Made by a program: the position numbers and the translations under genes. A stretch of DNA of 64,000 nucleotides. Source: Jiella pacifica. Its GTDB lineage: Bacteria > Pseudomonadota > Alphaproteobacteria > Rhizobiales > Rhizobiaceae. The stretch lies in NCBI RefSeq assembly GCF_010500815.1, contig NZ_JAAAMG010000004.1:174186-238185 (forward strand). Reading direction: 5' to 3'. Within the stretch, counting starts at the first letter, position 1. Each line of letters opens with the position of its first letter. Shown here piece after piece: positions 35,645-45,550 of this stretch. The notes under the pieces were generated by a model, which had not been told where the DNA came from, ran no database searches, and worked only from the letters and a program-made list of their open reading frames with translations.

Positions 35645-35672
35645 TTTGCGCAAATTCGGTCGCTGCTATAGA
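35645..35672 (+). promoter_or_regulatory. Possible promoter of rseP-bamA
   Basis: TTTGCG (35645-35650) and TATAGA (35667-35672) are spaced by 16 bases, 50 bases before the rseP start, in the gap where dxr is normally found. A local promoter here would let the envelope-assembly genes be transcribed apart from uppS-cdsA. Confidence 0.45.
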
Positions 35673-35721
35673 ACGAGGCAGCCGCTCGGCGGACTGGCCT
35701 GAGCGAGAAGGAGAACGATCG

Positions 35722-36861
35722 ATGGAGATCGGGGCGATTACCTCCGGCCTGTGGAGCCATGGGCTGATCTATGTGGTGCCGTTTCTCTTCGTCCTGACGA
35801 TCATCGTCTTCTTCCACGAACTCGGCCACTTCATGATCGGCAGGATGTGCGGGATCAAGGCGCTGACCTTCTCGGTCGGTTTCGGCCCGGAACTCATCGG
35901 TTTCACCGACCGGCAGGGGACGCGGTGGAAGCTCGCCGCGATCCCGCTCGGCGGCTACGTCAAGTTCCTCGGCGACGAGAATGCGGCCTCGGTCCCGGAC
36001 CAGGATGCGGTCGACAGGATGAGCGAGGCGGAACGGCGCCAGGCCTTTCCTTCGGCGAGCGTCGCGAGGCGCGCCGCCACGGTCGCCGCCGGGCCGATCG
36101 CCAACTTCATCCTGGCGATCGTCATCTTTGCCGGCGTCGTCTTCGCCAACGGCCGGGTGGTCGGCGACCCGGTCGTCTCGGGGGTCGAGCCGAATTCGCC
36201 GGCCGCGGCCGCGGGCTTTCAACCCGGCGATCGGGTGATTTCCGCCGACGGCGAGGCGATCGACTATTTTTCCGATCTGCAGCGCCACGTCGCGGCCGTC
36301 GGCCCGAACCCGATCGCCTTCCAGGTGGAGCGCGACGGCCGGCCCGTCGAACTCACGGTCACGCCGCGGATGGAAACCCGCGAGGACGAGTTCGGCAACT
36401 CCTTCACCATGCCGATCGTCGGGTTGCGGGCCGAAAACGTCAACGGCAGCTTCAGGGTCGAAAACCTCGGGCCGGTTGAGTCCCTACAATACGGCGTGTC
36501 GCAGACCTGGTTCGTGGCGGCGCAGACCGTGGGCTTCATCGGCGAGGTCGTCACCGGCCGCCAGAGCGCCGACCAGATCGGCGGGCCGATCCGCATCGCC
36601 CAGGTGTCGAGCCAGGTCTCGACGATCGGCATCGCCGCGCTGCTCAATCTTGCCGCGCTGCTGTCGATCTCGATCGGCATCCTGAATCTCCTGCCGATTC
36701 CGATGCTCGACGGCGGGCATCTCCTGTTCTACGCCTTCGAGGCGGTGCGGGGCCGGCCGCTGAGCGAGCGGGTCCAGGAGTTCGGATTCAAAATCGGTCT
36801 CGCTCTCGTTACGATGCTCATGATATTTGCATTCTGGAACGACATTTCCGGCCAGGTCTGA
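35722..36861 (+). CDS. rseP: Site-2 zinc metalloprotease RseP (MmpA)
   Basis: 379 residues. An intramembrane protease that cleaves anti-sigma factors and signal-peptide remnants. Zinc motif FFHELGHFMIG (HExxH) in the first membrane helix, one PDZ domain (about residues 130-220, DPVVSGVEPNSPAAAAGFQPGD), and the third zinc ligand in PMLDGGHLLFYAF near the C terminus. E. coli RseP has two PDZ domains; this shorter form resembles the Caulobacter/rhizobial proteins. The ribosome site is AGAAGGAGAA. It is followed by bamA after a 199-base gap. Confidence 0.95.
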   Translation: MEIGAITSGLWSHGLIYVVPFLFVLTIIVFFHELGHFMIGRMCGIKALTFSVGFGPELIGFTDRQGTRWKLAAIPLGGYVKFLGDENAASVPDQDAVDRMSEAERRQAFPSASVARRAATVAAGPIANFILAIVIFAGVVFANGRVVGDPVVSGVEPNSPAAAAGFQPGDRVISADGEAIDYFSDLQRHVAAVGPNPIAFQVERDGRPVELTVTPRMETREDEFGNSFTMPIVGLRAENVNGSFRVENLGPVESLQYGVSQTWFVAAQTVGFIGEVVTGRQSADQIGGPIRIAQVSSQVSTIGIAALLNLAALLSISIGILNLLPIPMLDGGHLLFYAFEAVRGRPLSERVQEFGFKIGLALVTMLMIFAFWNDISGQV

Positions 36862-37013
36862 GGGGGCCCGGACAACGGGGAATGGGGGAACAATTGATTA
36901 ACCATGTCGGCATGGTTCGTGACCGCCTTGCAACGGCGTTTCCGATTCCTCAATCCGGAAGGGCGAGTCTGCTTGAACGGAATATCAAAGCCGGTACAAG
37001 GCGGACTCTGAAA

Positions 37014-37064
37014 ATGCACGTCCTGCTGAACGGCAAGAAGACGACAAGGTGGTTGGAAACATGA
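37014..37064 (+). other. Possible upstream ORF overlapping the bamA start
   Basis: A frame ending KKTTRWLET has its TGA (37062-37064) overlapping the bamA ATG (37061) as ATGA. It may begin at ATG 37014 (16 residues) or at ATG 36882 (60 residues). Such coupling can tie bamA translation to the upstream frame. The peptide has no recognisable features and may be chance. Confidence 0.25.
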
Positions 37065-39517
37065 AGGCTCGAACGAAAACCTTGCGCGCGGTGACCGCGA
37101 TAGCGCTGTCTTCGACCCTCCTCGCCGCCACCACGCTGACTGCCCAACTTGCAGCGACGAGCGTCGCCGAGGCGGCGACCGTCAATCGGATCGCGGTCAG
37201 CGGCAACAGCCGGGTCGACGCCGAGACGGTTCGCGGCTTCATCGAGATCAAGCCGGGCCAGAACGTCACCGAAGCCGATCAGGACGCCGCCGTCCGACGG
37301 CTCTACTCGACGGGGCTGTTCTCGAACGTGCGTATCAGCCAGTCGGGCGGGACGCTGAACATCTCGGTGGAAGAGAACCAGATCGTCAATCAGGTGCTGT
37401 TCCAGGGTAATTCCAAGATCAAGGACCAGCAGCTGAACGCGGCGGTGCAGACGACGCCGCGCGGTCCTTACTCCCAGGCCACCGTCGACGCCGACGTCGA
37501 GGCCATCAAGAACGCCTACGTCACCATCGGCCGCAGCGATGCGGTGGTGACCGCGCAGACCCAGCCGATCGGCCAGGGCCGCGTCAACGTCATCTTCAAC
37601 GTCCAGGAAGGCGACCGCACCAAGATCGCCTCGATCAGCTTCGTCGGCAACAACGCCTTCTCCGATGCCCGGCTGAAGCAGGTGATCACGCTGCGCGAGA
37701 GCGGCATCCTCAGCTTCATCCAGCGCGACGACGTCTATGATCCGGACCGTCTGCAGGCGGACGAGGAGACGGTGCGCCGCTTCTACTACAATCACGGCTA
37801 TGCCGACTTCCGCATCCTGTCGGCGGTCGCCGAACTCGATCCGGACCAGAATTCCTACTACATCACCTTCACCGTGGACGAAGGCGAGCGCTACGCCTTC
37901 GGCAACGTGAAGATCGACTCGACCATCGAGGGCGTCGATACGCAGGCGCTTTACGGTGAGCTGGACACCCAGCCGGGCGACGTCTACAGCGCCAAGGAAG
38001 TCGAGAACTCGCTGGTCAACCTGACCAACGCGCTGGCCAACAAGGGTTTCGCCTTCGCCCAGGTGACGCCGCGCGGCGACCGCGACTTCACCAACCACAC
38101 CATCGCGATCGACTACGTCATCGACCAGGGCCCGCGTGTCTATGTCGAGCGCATCGAGATCCGCGGCAACACCAAGACACGCGACTACGTCATTCGCCGC
38201 GAGTTCGACCTGTCGGAGGGCGATGCATTCAACCAGGTGCTGGTCCAGCGTGCCAAGCAGCGGCTCGAGGACCTGAAATATTTCAACACGGTGAAGATCT
38301 CGACGGCGCCGGGCTCTGAGCCGGACCGCGTCATCGTTCTCGTCGACGTCTCGGAAAAGGCGACCGGCGAGATCTCGGTCGGCGGTGGCTATACGACCAG
38401 CGGCGACTCCTCCGGCCCCGTCGCCGAAGTCGGCATCCAGGAGCGCAACTTCCTCGGTCGCGGCCAGTTCATCAAGGTCTCTGCCGGCATCGGTACCAAC
38501 AGCCGCAGCTACAACCTCTCCTTCACCGAGCCATATTTCCTTGGTCAGCGCCTCGCCGCCGGCTTCGACATCTACCATTCGGAGACGTCGAACGACGATT
38601 ACGACGTGACGCGCACCGGCGGCGACGTTCGCCTGTCAGCCCCGATCACCGACCATCTGACGGCAACGGTGGCGTACAACTATAAGCAGGAGAGCTACGG
38701 CGACAATACCGGCCAGACGGTGCTAAACCCGGACTATGACCCGGTAAACAACCCCAACGTACCGGAGACGATCGACAGCAGCTGCGGCAATCCGAATCCG
38801 CTCGGCAATCTCGTCGACGACGGAGGCGACCCTCTCACCGCGCCGTCCTTCACCGACTCGCCGATCATCAACGAGGCGATCTGCGCCGGCGACTATCGCA
38901 CCTCCTCGGTGTCCTACCAGCTCAGCTACAATACGCTCGACAACAACCAGGACCCGCGCAACGGCTTCATCGCCTCGGTCGGGCAGGAATTCGCCGGCCT
39001 CGGTGGCGACGCGAAATACATCAAGACCACCGGCAAGGCGTCCTATTTCAACCTCCTCAGCGAGGAATGGGACGTCGTCGGACAGCTCTCCGGCGGCGCC
39101 GGCAACGTCACGGCCCTCGGCGACGACCTGCGCGTCTTCGACAACTTCTTCAAGGGCCAGGACATCGTCCGTGGCTTCGACACGCGCGGTATCGGCCCGC
39201 GGCAGTACGACGTCGCCATCGGCGGCGAGAACTACGGCAACGTTTCGGCCGAGGCGACCTTCCCGATCCCGGGCATCAATCGCGATCTCGGCTTCCGCGG
39301 CGCGATCTTCGCCGATGCCGGTTCGCTCTGGGGCTCCGAGTTCGATGGCCAGCCGGGGGTCAAAGGCACCGACTTCGCGATCCGCGCCTCTGCCGGCGTC
39401 GGCCTGATATGGGCCTCGCCCTTCGGTCCGCTGCGGGTCAACTACGCCCATCCGCTGGCCAAGGAAGACTTCGACGACACCCAGGAGTTCTCCTTCGGCT
39501 TCTCGTCGCGCTTCTGA
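37061..39517 (+). CDS. bamA: Outer membrane protein assembly factor BamA
   Basis: 818 residues. Signal peptide ends near AATSVAEAA. Five POTRA repeats follow (about 45-430, for example [17 protein letters not shown] and [19 protein letters not shown]). A 16-strand barrel completes it, with the lid-loop motif [12 protein letters not shown] and a terminal Phe (FGFSSRF) typical of outer-membrane proteins. BamA inserts beta-barrels into the outer membrane and is essential. ATG 37061 has AAGGTGG 9 bases upstream; a GTG at 37049 is less likely. A lineage-specific loop with two cysteines (SSCGNPN, AICAGD) lies near residues 575-615. Confidence 0.97.
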   Translation: MKARTKTLRAVTAIALSSTLLAATTLTAQLAATSVAEAATVNRIAVSGNSRVDAETVRGFIEIKPGQNVTEADQDAAVRRLYSTGLFSNVRISQSGGTLNISVEENQIVNQVLFQGNSKIKDQQLNAAVQTTPRGPYSQATVDADVEAIKNAYVTIGRSDAVVTAQTQPIGQGRVNVIFNVQEGDRTKIASISFVGNNAFSDARLKQVITLRESGILSFIQRDDVYDPDRLQADEETVRRFYYNHGYADFRILSAVAELDPDQNSYYITFTVDEGERYAFGNVKIDSTIEGVDTQALYGELDTQPGDVYSAKEVENSLVNLTNALANKGFAFAQVTPRGDRDFTNHTIAIDYVIDQGPRVYVERIEIRGNTKTRDYVIRREFDLSEGDAFNQVLVQRAKQRLEDLKYFNTVKISTAPGSEPDRVIVLVDVSEKATGEISVGGGYTTSGDSSGPVAEVGIQERNFLGRGQFIKVSAGIGTNSRSYNLSFTEPYFLGQRLAAGFDIYHSETSNDDYDVTRTGGDVRLSAPITDHLTATVAYNYKQESYGDNTGQTVLNPDYDPVNNPNVPETIDSSCGNPNPLGNLVDDGGDPLTAPSFTDSPIINEAICAGDYRTSSVSYQLSYNTLDNNQDPRNGFIASVGQEFAGLGGDAKYIKTTGKASYFNLLSEEWDVVGQLSGGAGNVTALGDDLRVFDNFFKGQDIVRGFDTRGIGPRQYDVAIGGENYGNVSAEATFPIPGINRDLGFRGAIFADAGSLWGSEFDGQPGVKGTDFAIRASAGVGLIWASPFGPLRVNYAHPLAKEDFDDTQEFSFGFSSRF

Positions 39518-39569
39518 CGTCCAGGAAAGGAGCGCGGGAGGTCATCTCTCCCGCGCCGGCTTGTCCATC

Positions 39570-40631
39570 ATGCCCGACACGTCGTTCTTCTCTCGAGGCG
39601 CGGGTTTGACCGTCGGCGAGATCGCCGCGTTGACGGGCGTCGAACTCGGCGCCCGTACCGATCCGGGCATCCGCCTCACCGGGATCGGCGCGCTCGATCG
39701 TGCTGGACGAGACGACCTCTCCTTCTTCGACAATCCGCGCTATGCGACGCAGCTGGCTGAGACGCGGGCAGGCTGCGTCATCGTTGGGAGCAAGCACCTG
39801 GCGCTGGTTCCCGAGGGCCTGCCGCATCTCGTCGCGGCTAACGTCTCGGTGGCATTCGCCGCCGTCGGGCGTGAGCTCTATCCGGCGGCCCGGGCCCCGG
39901 CGGCGGTTCTCCCGTCGGTAGGCATCTCGCCGCGGGCGGAGGTCGATCCGACCGCCGAGATCGAGGAAGGCGTCACCATCGAGGCCTTCGCCGTGGTGGG
40001 GCCGGGGGTGAGGATCGGCCGCGGGACGATCGTTTCGCCCGGGGCGGTGGTCGCCAGCGGCTGCGCGATCGGCCGCGATTGCCGGATCGGCGCGCAGGTC
40101 GTCCTGTCGAACGCGCTTCTCGGCAATCGTGTGATCCTGCATCCCGGCGTCAAGATCGGCCAGGACGGCTTCGGCTACGTGCCGGGCCGCACGGGTCTCG
40201 ACAAGGTGGTCCAGATTGGCCGCGTCATCATCCAGGACGACGTCGAGGTCGGCGCCAATGCGACCATCGACCGCGGGGCGATCCGCGACACGGCGATCGG
40301 CGAGGGGACGAAGATCGACAATCAGGCCCAGATCGGGCACAACGTCGCCGTCGGTCGCCATTCGGTGATCGTCGCGCAGGTCGGGATCTCCGGCTCGACT
40401 TCGGTCGGAGACGGCGTGATGATCGGCGGCCAGGTCGGCGTTACCGGCCATGTATCGATCGGCGACGGCGCGCAGATCGCCGCGCTGTCCGGCGTGGCCA
40501 CGGACGTTCCGAAGGGCGCGCGCTGGGGCGGCATACCCGCCAGGCCGGTGCGCGAATGGCTTCGGGAGGTGCGATTCTTGACCGAATTAGCCAAGAAGGG
40601 GCGTTCGCCGAGGAATGAACGGGATGATTGA
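39570..40631 (+). CDS. lpxD: UDP-3-O-(3-hydroxyacyl)glucosamine N-acyltransferase
   Basis: 353 residues. Third step of lipid A synthesis: adds the N-linked hydroxyacyl chain from ACP. N-terminal uridine-binding domain ([24 protein letters not shown]), then left-handed beta-helix hexapeptide repeats, with the catalytic His in [11 protein letters not shown], and a C-terminal helix. ATG 39570 is the homologous start; a TTG at 39561 is possible. No good ribosome site is close. The 3' end overlaps fabZ by up to 17 bases. It follows bamA by 52 bases. Confidence 0.96.
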   Translation: MPDTSFFSRGAGLTVGEIAALTGVELGARTDPGIRLTGIGALDRAGRDDLSFFDNPRYATQLAETRAGCVIVGSKHLALVPEGLPHLVAANVSVAFAAVGRELYPAARAPAAVLPSVGISPRAEVDPTAEIEEGVTIEAFAVVGPGVRIGRGTIVSPGAVVASGCAIGRDCRIGAQVVLSNALLGNRVILHPGVKIGQDGFGYVPGRTGLDKVVQIGRVIIQDDVEVGANATIDRGAIRDTAIGEGTKIDNQAQIGHNVAVGRHSVIVAQVGISGSTSVGDGVMIGGQVGVTGHVSIGDGAQIAALSGVATDVPKGARWGGIPARPVREWLREVRFLTELAKKGRSPRNERDD

Positions 40632-41091
40632 CGACAGAACGACGCTGGAGAGCGCCGACATCAACAGGATCATGGAGCTTCTGCCCCATCGCTATCCGTT
40701 CCTGATGATCGATCGGATCGTCGACATCGACGGCGACAGAAGCGCTGTCGGCATCAAGAACGTCACCGCCAACGAGCCGCATTTCCTAGGGCATTTTCCC
40801 TCCGCCCCGGTGATGCCGGGCGTCCTGATCATCGAGGGCATGGCGCAGACCGCCGGGGCGATCTGCGCGCTTTCGCGCGGCGGTGGCGCCCCGTCCCTCG
40901 TCTATTTCATGACCATCGACAGTGCCAAGTTCCGCAAGCCGGTGATCCCGGGTGACCGGCTCGAATATCACGTCGTTCAGGCCAAGCGGCGGGCGAACAT
41001 CTGGAAGTTCGACTGCATCGCCAAGGTCGACGACCAGAAGGTGGCCGAAGCGACGGTGAGCGCCATGCTCGTCCCGCGCGACGCCGAATGA
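40615..41091 (+). CDS. fabZ: 3-hydroxyacyl-ACP dehydratase FabZ
   Basis: 158 residues with the hot-dog fold. Dehydrates 3-hydroxyacyl-ACP in fatty-acid elongation and competes with LpxA/LpxD for hydroxymyristoyl-ACP. The core is [38 protein letters not shown] (catalytic His in GHFP, Glu in IIEGMAQ). Either ATG 40615 or ATG 40624 can start it; GAGGA suits 40624. It overlaps the end of lpxD and its stop overlaps the lpxA start by 4 bases, so the set is translationally coupled. Confidence 0.96.
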   Translation: MNGMIDDRTTLESADINRIMELLPHRYPFLMIDRIVDIDGDRSAVGIKNVTANEPHFLGHFPSAPVMPGVLIIEGMAQTAGAICALSRGGGAPSLVYFMTIDSAKFRKPVIPGDRLEYHVVQAKRRANIWKFDCIAKVDDQKVAEATVSAMLVPRDAE

Positions 41092-41900
41092 CGATGAGCG
41101 AAACGACGATCCATTCCTCGGCGGTGATCGAGGCCGGCGCCGAGATCGGCGAGGGCTGCGAGATCGGGCCGTTCTGCCACATCGGGCCGCAGGTCCGCCT
41201 CGGCGCGGGCAGCCGCCTGCGTTCGCACGTCGTCATCTGGGGCAACACGGTAGTCGGCCCAGGCGCGCAGATCTGGCCCTTTGCCTCCCTCGGCCACGCG
41301 CCGCAGCACCTGAAATACCGGGGCGAGGATACCCGCCTCGTGATCGGCGAAAACTGCCTGATCCGCGAGCATGTGACGATGAACGCCGGCACCGTGCAGG
41401 GCCGGTCCGAAACGACGGTCGGCGACAACTGCTCCTTCTTCACGGCCGCCCATGTCGCCCATGACTGCGTCGTCGAGCGCAACGTCACATTGATCAACAA
41501 CGTCATGCTCGCCGGCCACTGCAGCGTCGGCGAATATGCCACCGTCGCCGGCGGCTCCGGTATCCACCAGTTCACCCGGATCGGCCACCACGCCTATGTC
41601 GGCGGCCTCGCCGCCGTCGAGGGCGACGTCATTCCCTTCGGCATGGTGCTCGGCAACCGGGCCTATCTCTCCGGCCTCAACGTCATCGGCATGAAGCGCG
41701 CCGGCTTCGATCGCCATGCGATCCGCAACGTGCGCAAAGCCTATCGCATGCTGTTCTCCGACGATCTGACCTTCAAGGAGAACATGGACGAGGTGCAGAG
41801 CGAATTTCCGGAGGATCCGCTGGTCCAGGATCTCATGGGCTTCATCCGCGCCGGCGGCGACCGCGCGCTCTGCTTCCCGCGGCACTCGCAGCTTTCCTGA
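41088..41900 (+). CDS. lpxA: UDP-N-acetylglucosamine O-acyltransferase
   Basis: 270 residues. First step of lipid A synthesis. Left-handed beta-helix with repeats such as [17 protein letters not shown], catalytic His region [27 protein letters not shown]-like stretch ([14 protein letters not shown]) and C-terminal helices ([13 protein letters not shown]). Starts at ATG 41088 inside the fabZ stop (ATGA) or at ATG 41094. lpxI follows after 4 bases. Order lpxD-fabZ-lpxA-lpxI-lpxB is typical of rhizobia. Confidence 0.97.
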   Translation: MTMSETTIHSSAVIEAGAEIGEGCEIGPFCHIGPQVRLGAGSRLRSHVVIWGNTVVGPGAQIWPFASLGHAPQHLKYRGEDTRLVIGENCLIREHVTMNAGTVQGRSETTVGDNCSFFTAAHVAHDCVVERNVTLINNVMLAGHCSVGEYATVAGGSGIHQFTRIGHHAYVGGLAAVEGDVIPFGMVLGNRAYLSGLNVIGMKRAGFDRHAIRNVRKAYRMLFSDDLTFKENMDEVQSEFPEDPLVQDLMGFIRAGGDRALCFPRHSQLS

Positions 41901-41904
41901 ACGG

Positions 41905-42816
41905 ATGGAACCGCGCTTTCCCGGCGAACCGCTCGGCCTCATCGCCGGAGGCGGCCGGCTGCCGCGGATCGTCGCCGAGGCGGCGCGGGCGCGCGGCTTC
42001 ACGCCGATCGTCGTGCGGATTGCCGATGCGATCGACGACGACTGGGACGGTTTTGCCGGAGCCTACTATTCCTGGGGCCGCGTGGGAGATGCCGTTCGCT
42101 TCATGAAGGCGAGCGGCGTTTCCCGCGTCGTCGCCTGCGGCACGGTGAGCAAGCGGCCGGACTTCCGTTCGATCGTTCCGAGTTTCCGCACTCTCGTCAT
42201 GCTGCCCACAGCCTTTCGCGTCGTGCGCGGCGGTGACGACCGGCTGTTGCGCAACGTCGCGACATTCCTGAAGGCTGAAGGGCTGGAGCCGTTGGCCGTC
42301 CAGGACGTCGCACCGAGACTTCTGGCGCCGCAGGGGCCGATCGCCGGGCGCCAGCCGGACGCAGCCGAGGAGCGGGCCCTTTCCCTGGCGCTGAGGGTTG
42401 CGCAAACCCTCGGCAGCCTCGATGTCGGACAGGCCGTCGTCGCCTCGCAGGAACGGGTGATCGCGCTGGAGGCGGCCGAGGGCACCCGCGACATGCTCCA
42501 CCGGGTGGCGGACCTGAAGACGCGCGGCCGGATCGGCCGGGGCGAGCGGCTGGTGCTGGTCAAGGCGGTCAAACCCCAGCAGGACGAGCGCTTCGATCTG
42601 CCGAGCATCGGCGTCTCGACGATCCGCGAGGCCGAGAGCGCCGGCATCGGTGCGATCGGCGTCACCGCCGGAAAGAGCCTGATCATCGATTACGAGGCGC
42701 TGGTGAGAGCGGCCGACGAGGCGAGTGTCGCCGTGGTGGGGCTTGCCGCCGGCGATGGTGGCCAAGCGTCGAAGGCGCGGCAACACGGCGCAGTGGCGGG
42801 AGAGGGAGCCCCATGA
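41905..42816 (+). CDS. lpxI: UDP-2,3-diacylglucosamine diphosphatase LpxI
   Basis: 303 residues (DUF1009). Hydrolyses UDP-2,3-diacylglucosamine to lipid X; replaces LpxH in alphaproteobacteria. Motifs: LGLIAGGGRLPRIVAEAA at the start, GTVSKRPDFRS and the C-terminal catalytic domain with VKAVKPQQDERFDLPSIGVST, where the conserved Asp/Gln residues bind metal, and GIGAIGVTAGKSLIID. The start is 4 bases after lpxA; the stop overlaps the lpxB start by 4 bases (ATGA at 42813). Confidence 0.95.
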   Translation: MEPRFPGEPLGLIAGGGRLPRIVAEAARARGFTPIVVRIADAIDDDWDGFAGAYYSWGRVGDAVRFMKASGVSRVVACGTVSKRPDFRSIVPSFRTLVMLPTAFRVVRGGDDRLLRNVATFLKAEGLEPLAVQDVAPRLLAPQGPIAGRQPDAAEERALSLALRVAQTLGSLDVGQAVVASQERVIALEAAEGTRDMLHRVADLKTRGRIGRGERLVLVKAVKPQQDERFDLPSIGVSTIREAESAGIGAIGVTAGKSLIIDYEALVRAADEASVAVVGLAAGDGGQASKARQHGAVAGEGAP

Positions 42817-43970
42817 AGATTGCCTTCGTCGTCGGCGAGCCGTCCGGAGACGCGATCGGCGCCGATCTGATCCGGGCGCTGAAGGCGCGGCTGCCCGGCG
42901 ATCTCGAACTCGTCGGCCTCGCCGGCGAGGCGATGCAGGCCGAGGGGCTGGAATCCCTCTTCGACATCGACGAACTGTCGATCATGGGGATATCGGCGAT
43001 CATCGCGCGGCTGCCGCAACTCCTCCGCCGCGTCGGCCAGACGGCGGACGCGATCGTCGCGGCGGAGCCCGACGCGCTGATCGTCATCGACAGCCCGACC
43101 TTTTCCCACCGCGTCGCCAAACGGGTCCGCGCGCGGTCGCCGCAGGTGCCGATCGTCAACTACATCCCGCCGACGGTCTGGGCTTGGCGCGAGGGCCGGG
43201 CGGCGAAGATGCGGCCCTATGTCGACCACGCCATCTGCGCGCTGCCCTTCGAGCCGGCGGTGATGGAGCGGCTCGGCGGCCCGCCCTCGACCTATGTCGG
43301 CCATCCGCTGATGAAGGAGCCGGGGCTCGCGGCGATCATGGCGGACGGGCGGCCGCTCGGCGAGAAGACGGTGAAATCGCCGCCGCGCCTCGTCATCCTG
43401 CCCGGCTCGCGGCGCGGCGAGATCGACCGGCTCGCCGGCGACTTCGGTGCGACCCTCGGGCGACTTGCGGAATTGGTGCCGGGCGTCACCGCGGTGCTGC
43501 CGACGCTGGCGTGGCATCGCGAGCGCATCGAGGCCGAGGTGGCGAAATGGCCGGTGAGGCCGGAGATCGTCACCGGCAACGCGGCGAAGTGGCAGGCCTT
43601 CGCCAAAGCCGATGCGGCGCTGGCGGCCTCCGGCACCGTTTCGCTGGAACTGGCGCTTGCTGGCGTTCCGATGGCACTCGCCTACAAGCTCGATCCGGTC
43701 GCCTATCAGATCCGCCACCTGATTTCCGCCTGGACGGCGGCGATGCCGAACTTCGTCGTCGGCCATCCGCTGGTGCCGGAACATTTCCACGAATTCGTCC
43801 GGCCGGAGATGCTGGCGCGGCGTCTGGCGCGGCTGATGACCGACACGCCGGAGCGCCGGGCGCAGCTCGAAGGCTTCGACGAGATCCGCAGGCTGATGGC
43901 GGTCGACCGTGCGCCCGGCGAGGCGGCGGCGGAGATCGTGCTGGGGCTGGAGGCGAAGGGGAGGGGGTAG
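42813..43970 (+). CDS. lpxB: Lipid-A-disaccharide synthase
   Basis: 385 residues, a GT-B glycosyltransferase joining lipid X and UDP-diacylglucosamine. Recognisable: FVVGEPSGDAIGADLI at the N terminus, DSPTFSHRVAKRVR, YIPPTVWAWREGRA, YVGHPLMKEPG, VILPGSRRGEIDRLAGDF and AASGTVSLELALAGVPM in the nucleotide-binding half. It acts at the inner membrane surface. It is the last gene of the lipid A run; a pair of palindromic repeats follows before the convergent TRAP genes. Confidence 0.96.
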   Translation: MKIAFVVGEPSGDAIGADLIRALKARLPGDLELVGLAGEAMQAEGLESLFDIDELSIMGISAIIARLPQLLRRVGQTADAIVAAEPDALIVIDSPTFSHRVAKRVRARSPQVPIVNYIPPTVWAWREGRAAKMRPYVDHAICALPFEPAVMERLGGPPSTYVGHPLMKEPGLAAIMADGRPLGEKTVKSPPRLVILPGSRRGEIDRLAGDFGATLGRLAELVPGVTAVLPTLAWHRERIEAEVAKWPVRPEIVTGNAAKWQAFAKADAALAASGTVSLELALAGVPMALAYKLDPVAYQIRHLISAWTAAMPNFVVGHPLVPEHFHEFVRPEMLARRLARLMTDTPERRAQLEGFDEIRRLMAVDRAPGEAAAEIVLGLEAKGRG

Positions 43971-43996
43971 GGCTTGCGGAAGCGTGTCATCGAAAG

Positions 43997-44224
43997 GCGC
44001 CCTCTCTCCCCTTGTGGGAGAGAAAGCGATTTCATCATCTTGGCGAAGCCAAGTGATAGAAATCGCAAGAGAGGGGTTGGCATCGTTTCAGTCTGTACCG
44101 ACGTCGGCACGGCGGGAGGAAGCGGTGAAACCCCTCTCTTGTCATTCTCAAGGTTTGGACCTCGGCAAGCCGAGGCCCAACTCCTTGGAATGACTTTCTC
44201 TCCCAAAATGGGGAGAGAGGGCGC
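43997..44224. repeat. Inverted pair of palindromic mosaic repeats between lpxB and dctM
   Basis: Left copy 43997-44078 and right copy 44128-44224 are in opposite orientation. Both share the outer block GCGCCCTCTCTCCCC..GGGAGAGAAAG and the end block CAAGAGAGGGGTT. Each has a different internal hairpin (CTTGGC-GAA-GCCAAG with CGATTTC/GAAATCG arms in the left; CCTCGGC-AA-GCCGAGG with CATTC/GAATG arms in the right). The whole can fold as a long cruciform and may end transcription from both sides. It resembles non-autonomous intergenic mosaic elements of rhizobia. Confidence 0.8.
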
Positions 44225-44254
44225 TTGTCCGGCCAAGCTTTCGCCCTGCTCCTC

Positions 44255-45550
44255 TCACCCCATCGTCTGCGGCAGGAACAGCACGATGATCGGGAAGGCG
44301 ATCAACAGGATCAGCCGGATCACGTCCGTCACCACGAAGGGCAAGACCCCGCGAAAGATCGTCACTAGGCTGACGTCTCTCGCGATCGTGTTGATGACGA
44401 AGACGTTCATGCCGACCGGCGGGGTGATCAGCCCGAGCTCGACGGTCATGACGATGATGACGCCGAACCAGACCGGATCGAAGCCCATTTCGAGGATCAC
44501 CGGAAAGACGATCGGCACCATCAGGATGATCATCGCCATGGCGTCGAGAAAGCAGCCGAGGACGACGAAGAGCAGCATGATCAGCGCCAGCGTGCCGTAG
44601 CTGCCGAGATCGAGGCCGATCAGGAATTGCGTCAGGTTCTGCGGGACCTGCGTGACGGCGAGGAAATAGCCGAAGAGGATCGCGCCGATCAGGATGGTGT
44701 AGATGGCGACGGAGGTGCGCAAAGCCTCGACGAGGCTTTCGAGCAGGCTGCGAAGGCCGAGGCGGCCGCGGGCGATGCCGATCAGCGCCGTCAGCACCGC
44801 GCCGACCGCCGAGGCCTCGGTCGCCGTGGCGACGCCGAAATAGATGGCGAGGATCACCGCGGCGAAGAGCAGCACCACCGCCCAGACGCCGGAGAGCGCG
44901 CCGAGCGCCTCCTGCAGGCGGAACGGCGCGCCGGCGGGGAGCTTGCCCCCGTACCACAGCCGCACCGTCGCCATGTACATGAACACGGCGAGGATGCCCG
45001 GCACGATGCCTGCGACGAACAGGCGCCCGACGTCCTGCTCGGTGATGTAGGCATAGACCGCCAGTACCACCGAGGGCGGGATCAGGATGCCGAGCGTCCC
45101 GCCGGCGGCGATGACGCCGGTCGAGACGTCGTCGGGATAGCCGGCCTTCTTCATCTCCGGATGGGCGATGTTGGTCATCGTCGCGGCGGTTGCGACGGAG
45201 GAGCCGCAGATCGCCGCAAAGCCGGCGCAGGCGCCGACCGTTGCCAGTCCCAGCCCGCCGCGCAGGGAGCCGAGCGTCGCATTCGCCGCCCGGAAGAGTT
45301 CGCGGCTCATGCCCGAGCGGGTCGCCAACACCCCCATCAGGATGAAGAAGGGGATGAGCGTCAGGTTGAAGTCGGTGACGGTCCGCAGCGGCGAGGTGGC
45401 GAGAAGGTTGAGTGCCGGGCTCCAGCCGACGGTGAGGCCGAAGCCACCGACGCCGACGAGGCCCATGGCGACGCCGATCGGCACGCGCACGATCATCAAA
45501 AGGAACAGGACGACGAAACCGCCGGCGGCGACGAGATCCTTCTCACTCAT
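44255..45550 (-). CDS. dctM: TRAP transporter large permease (DctM)
   Basis: 431 residues with 12 or so membrane helices. DctM is the large membrane subunit of tripartite ATP-independent periplasmic transporters, which use the sodium or proton gradient to import carboxylates. Typical segments: RVPIGVAMGLVGVGGFG, VATAATMTNIAHPEMKKAGY, GTLGILIPPSVVLAVYAYITE, TPPVGMNVFVIN. It overlaps dctQ by 8 bases and is the last gene of the cluster. The family has many substrates; with nearby CoA ligase and beta-oxidation-like genes an aromatic or other carboxylic acid is likely. Confidence 0.95.
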   Translation of the reverse strand: MSEKDLVAAGGFVVLFLLMIVRVPIGVAMGLVGVGGFGLTVGWSPALNLLATSPLRTVTDFNLTLIPFFILMGVLATRSGMSRELFRAANATLGSLRGGLGLATVGACAGFAAICGSSVATAATMTNIAHPEMKKAGYPDDVSTGVIAAGGTLGILIPPSVVLAVYAYITEQDVGRLFVAGIVPGILAVFMYMATVRLWYGGKLPAGAPFRLQEALGALSGVWAVVLLFAAVILAIYFGVATATEASAVGAVLTALIGIARGRLGLRSLLESLVEALRTSVAIYTILIGAILFGYFLAVTQVPQNLTQFLIGLDLGSYGTLALIMLLFVVLGCFLDAMAMIILMVPIVFPVILEMGFDPVWFGVIIVMTVELGLITPPVGMNVFVINTIARDVSLVTIFRGVLPFVVTDVIRLILLIAFPIIVLFLPQTMG

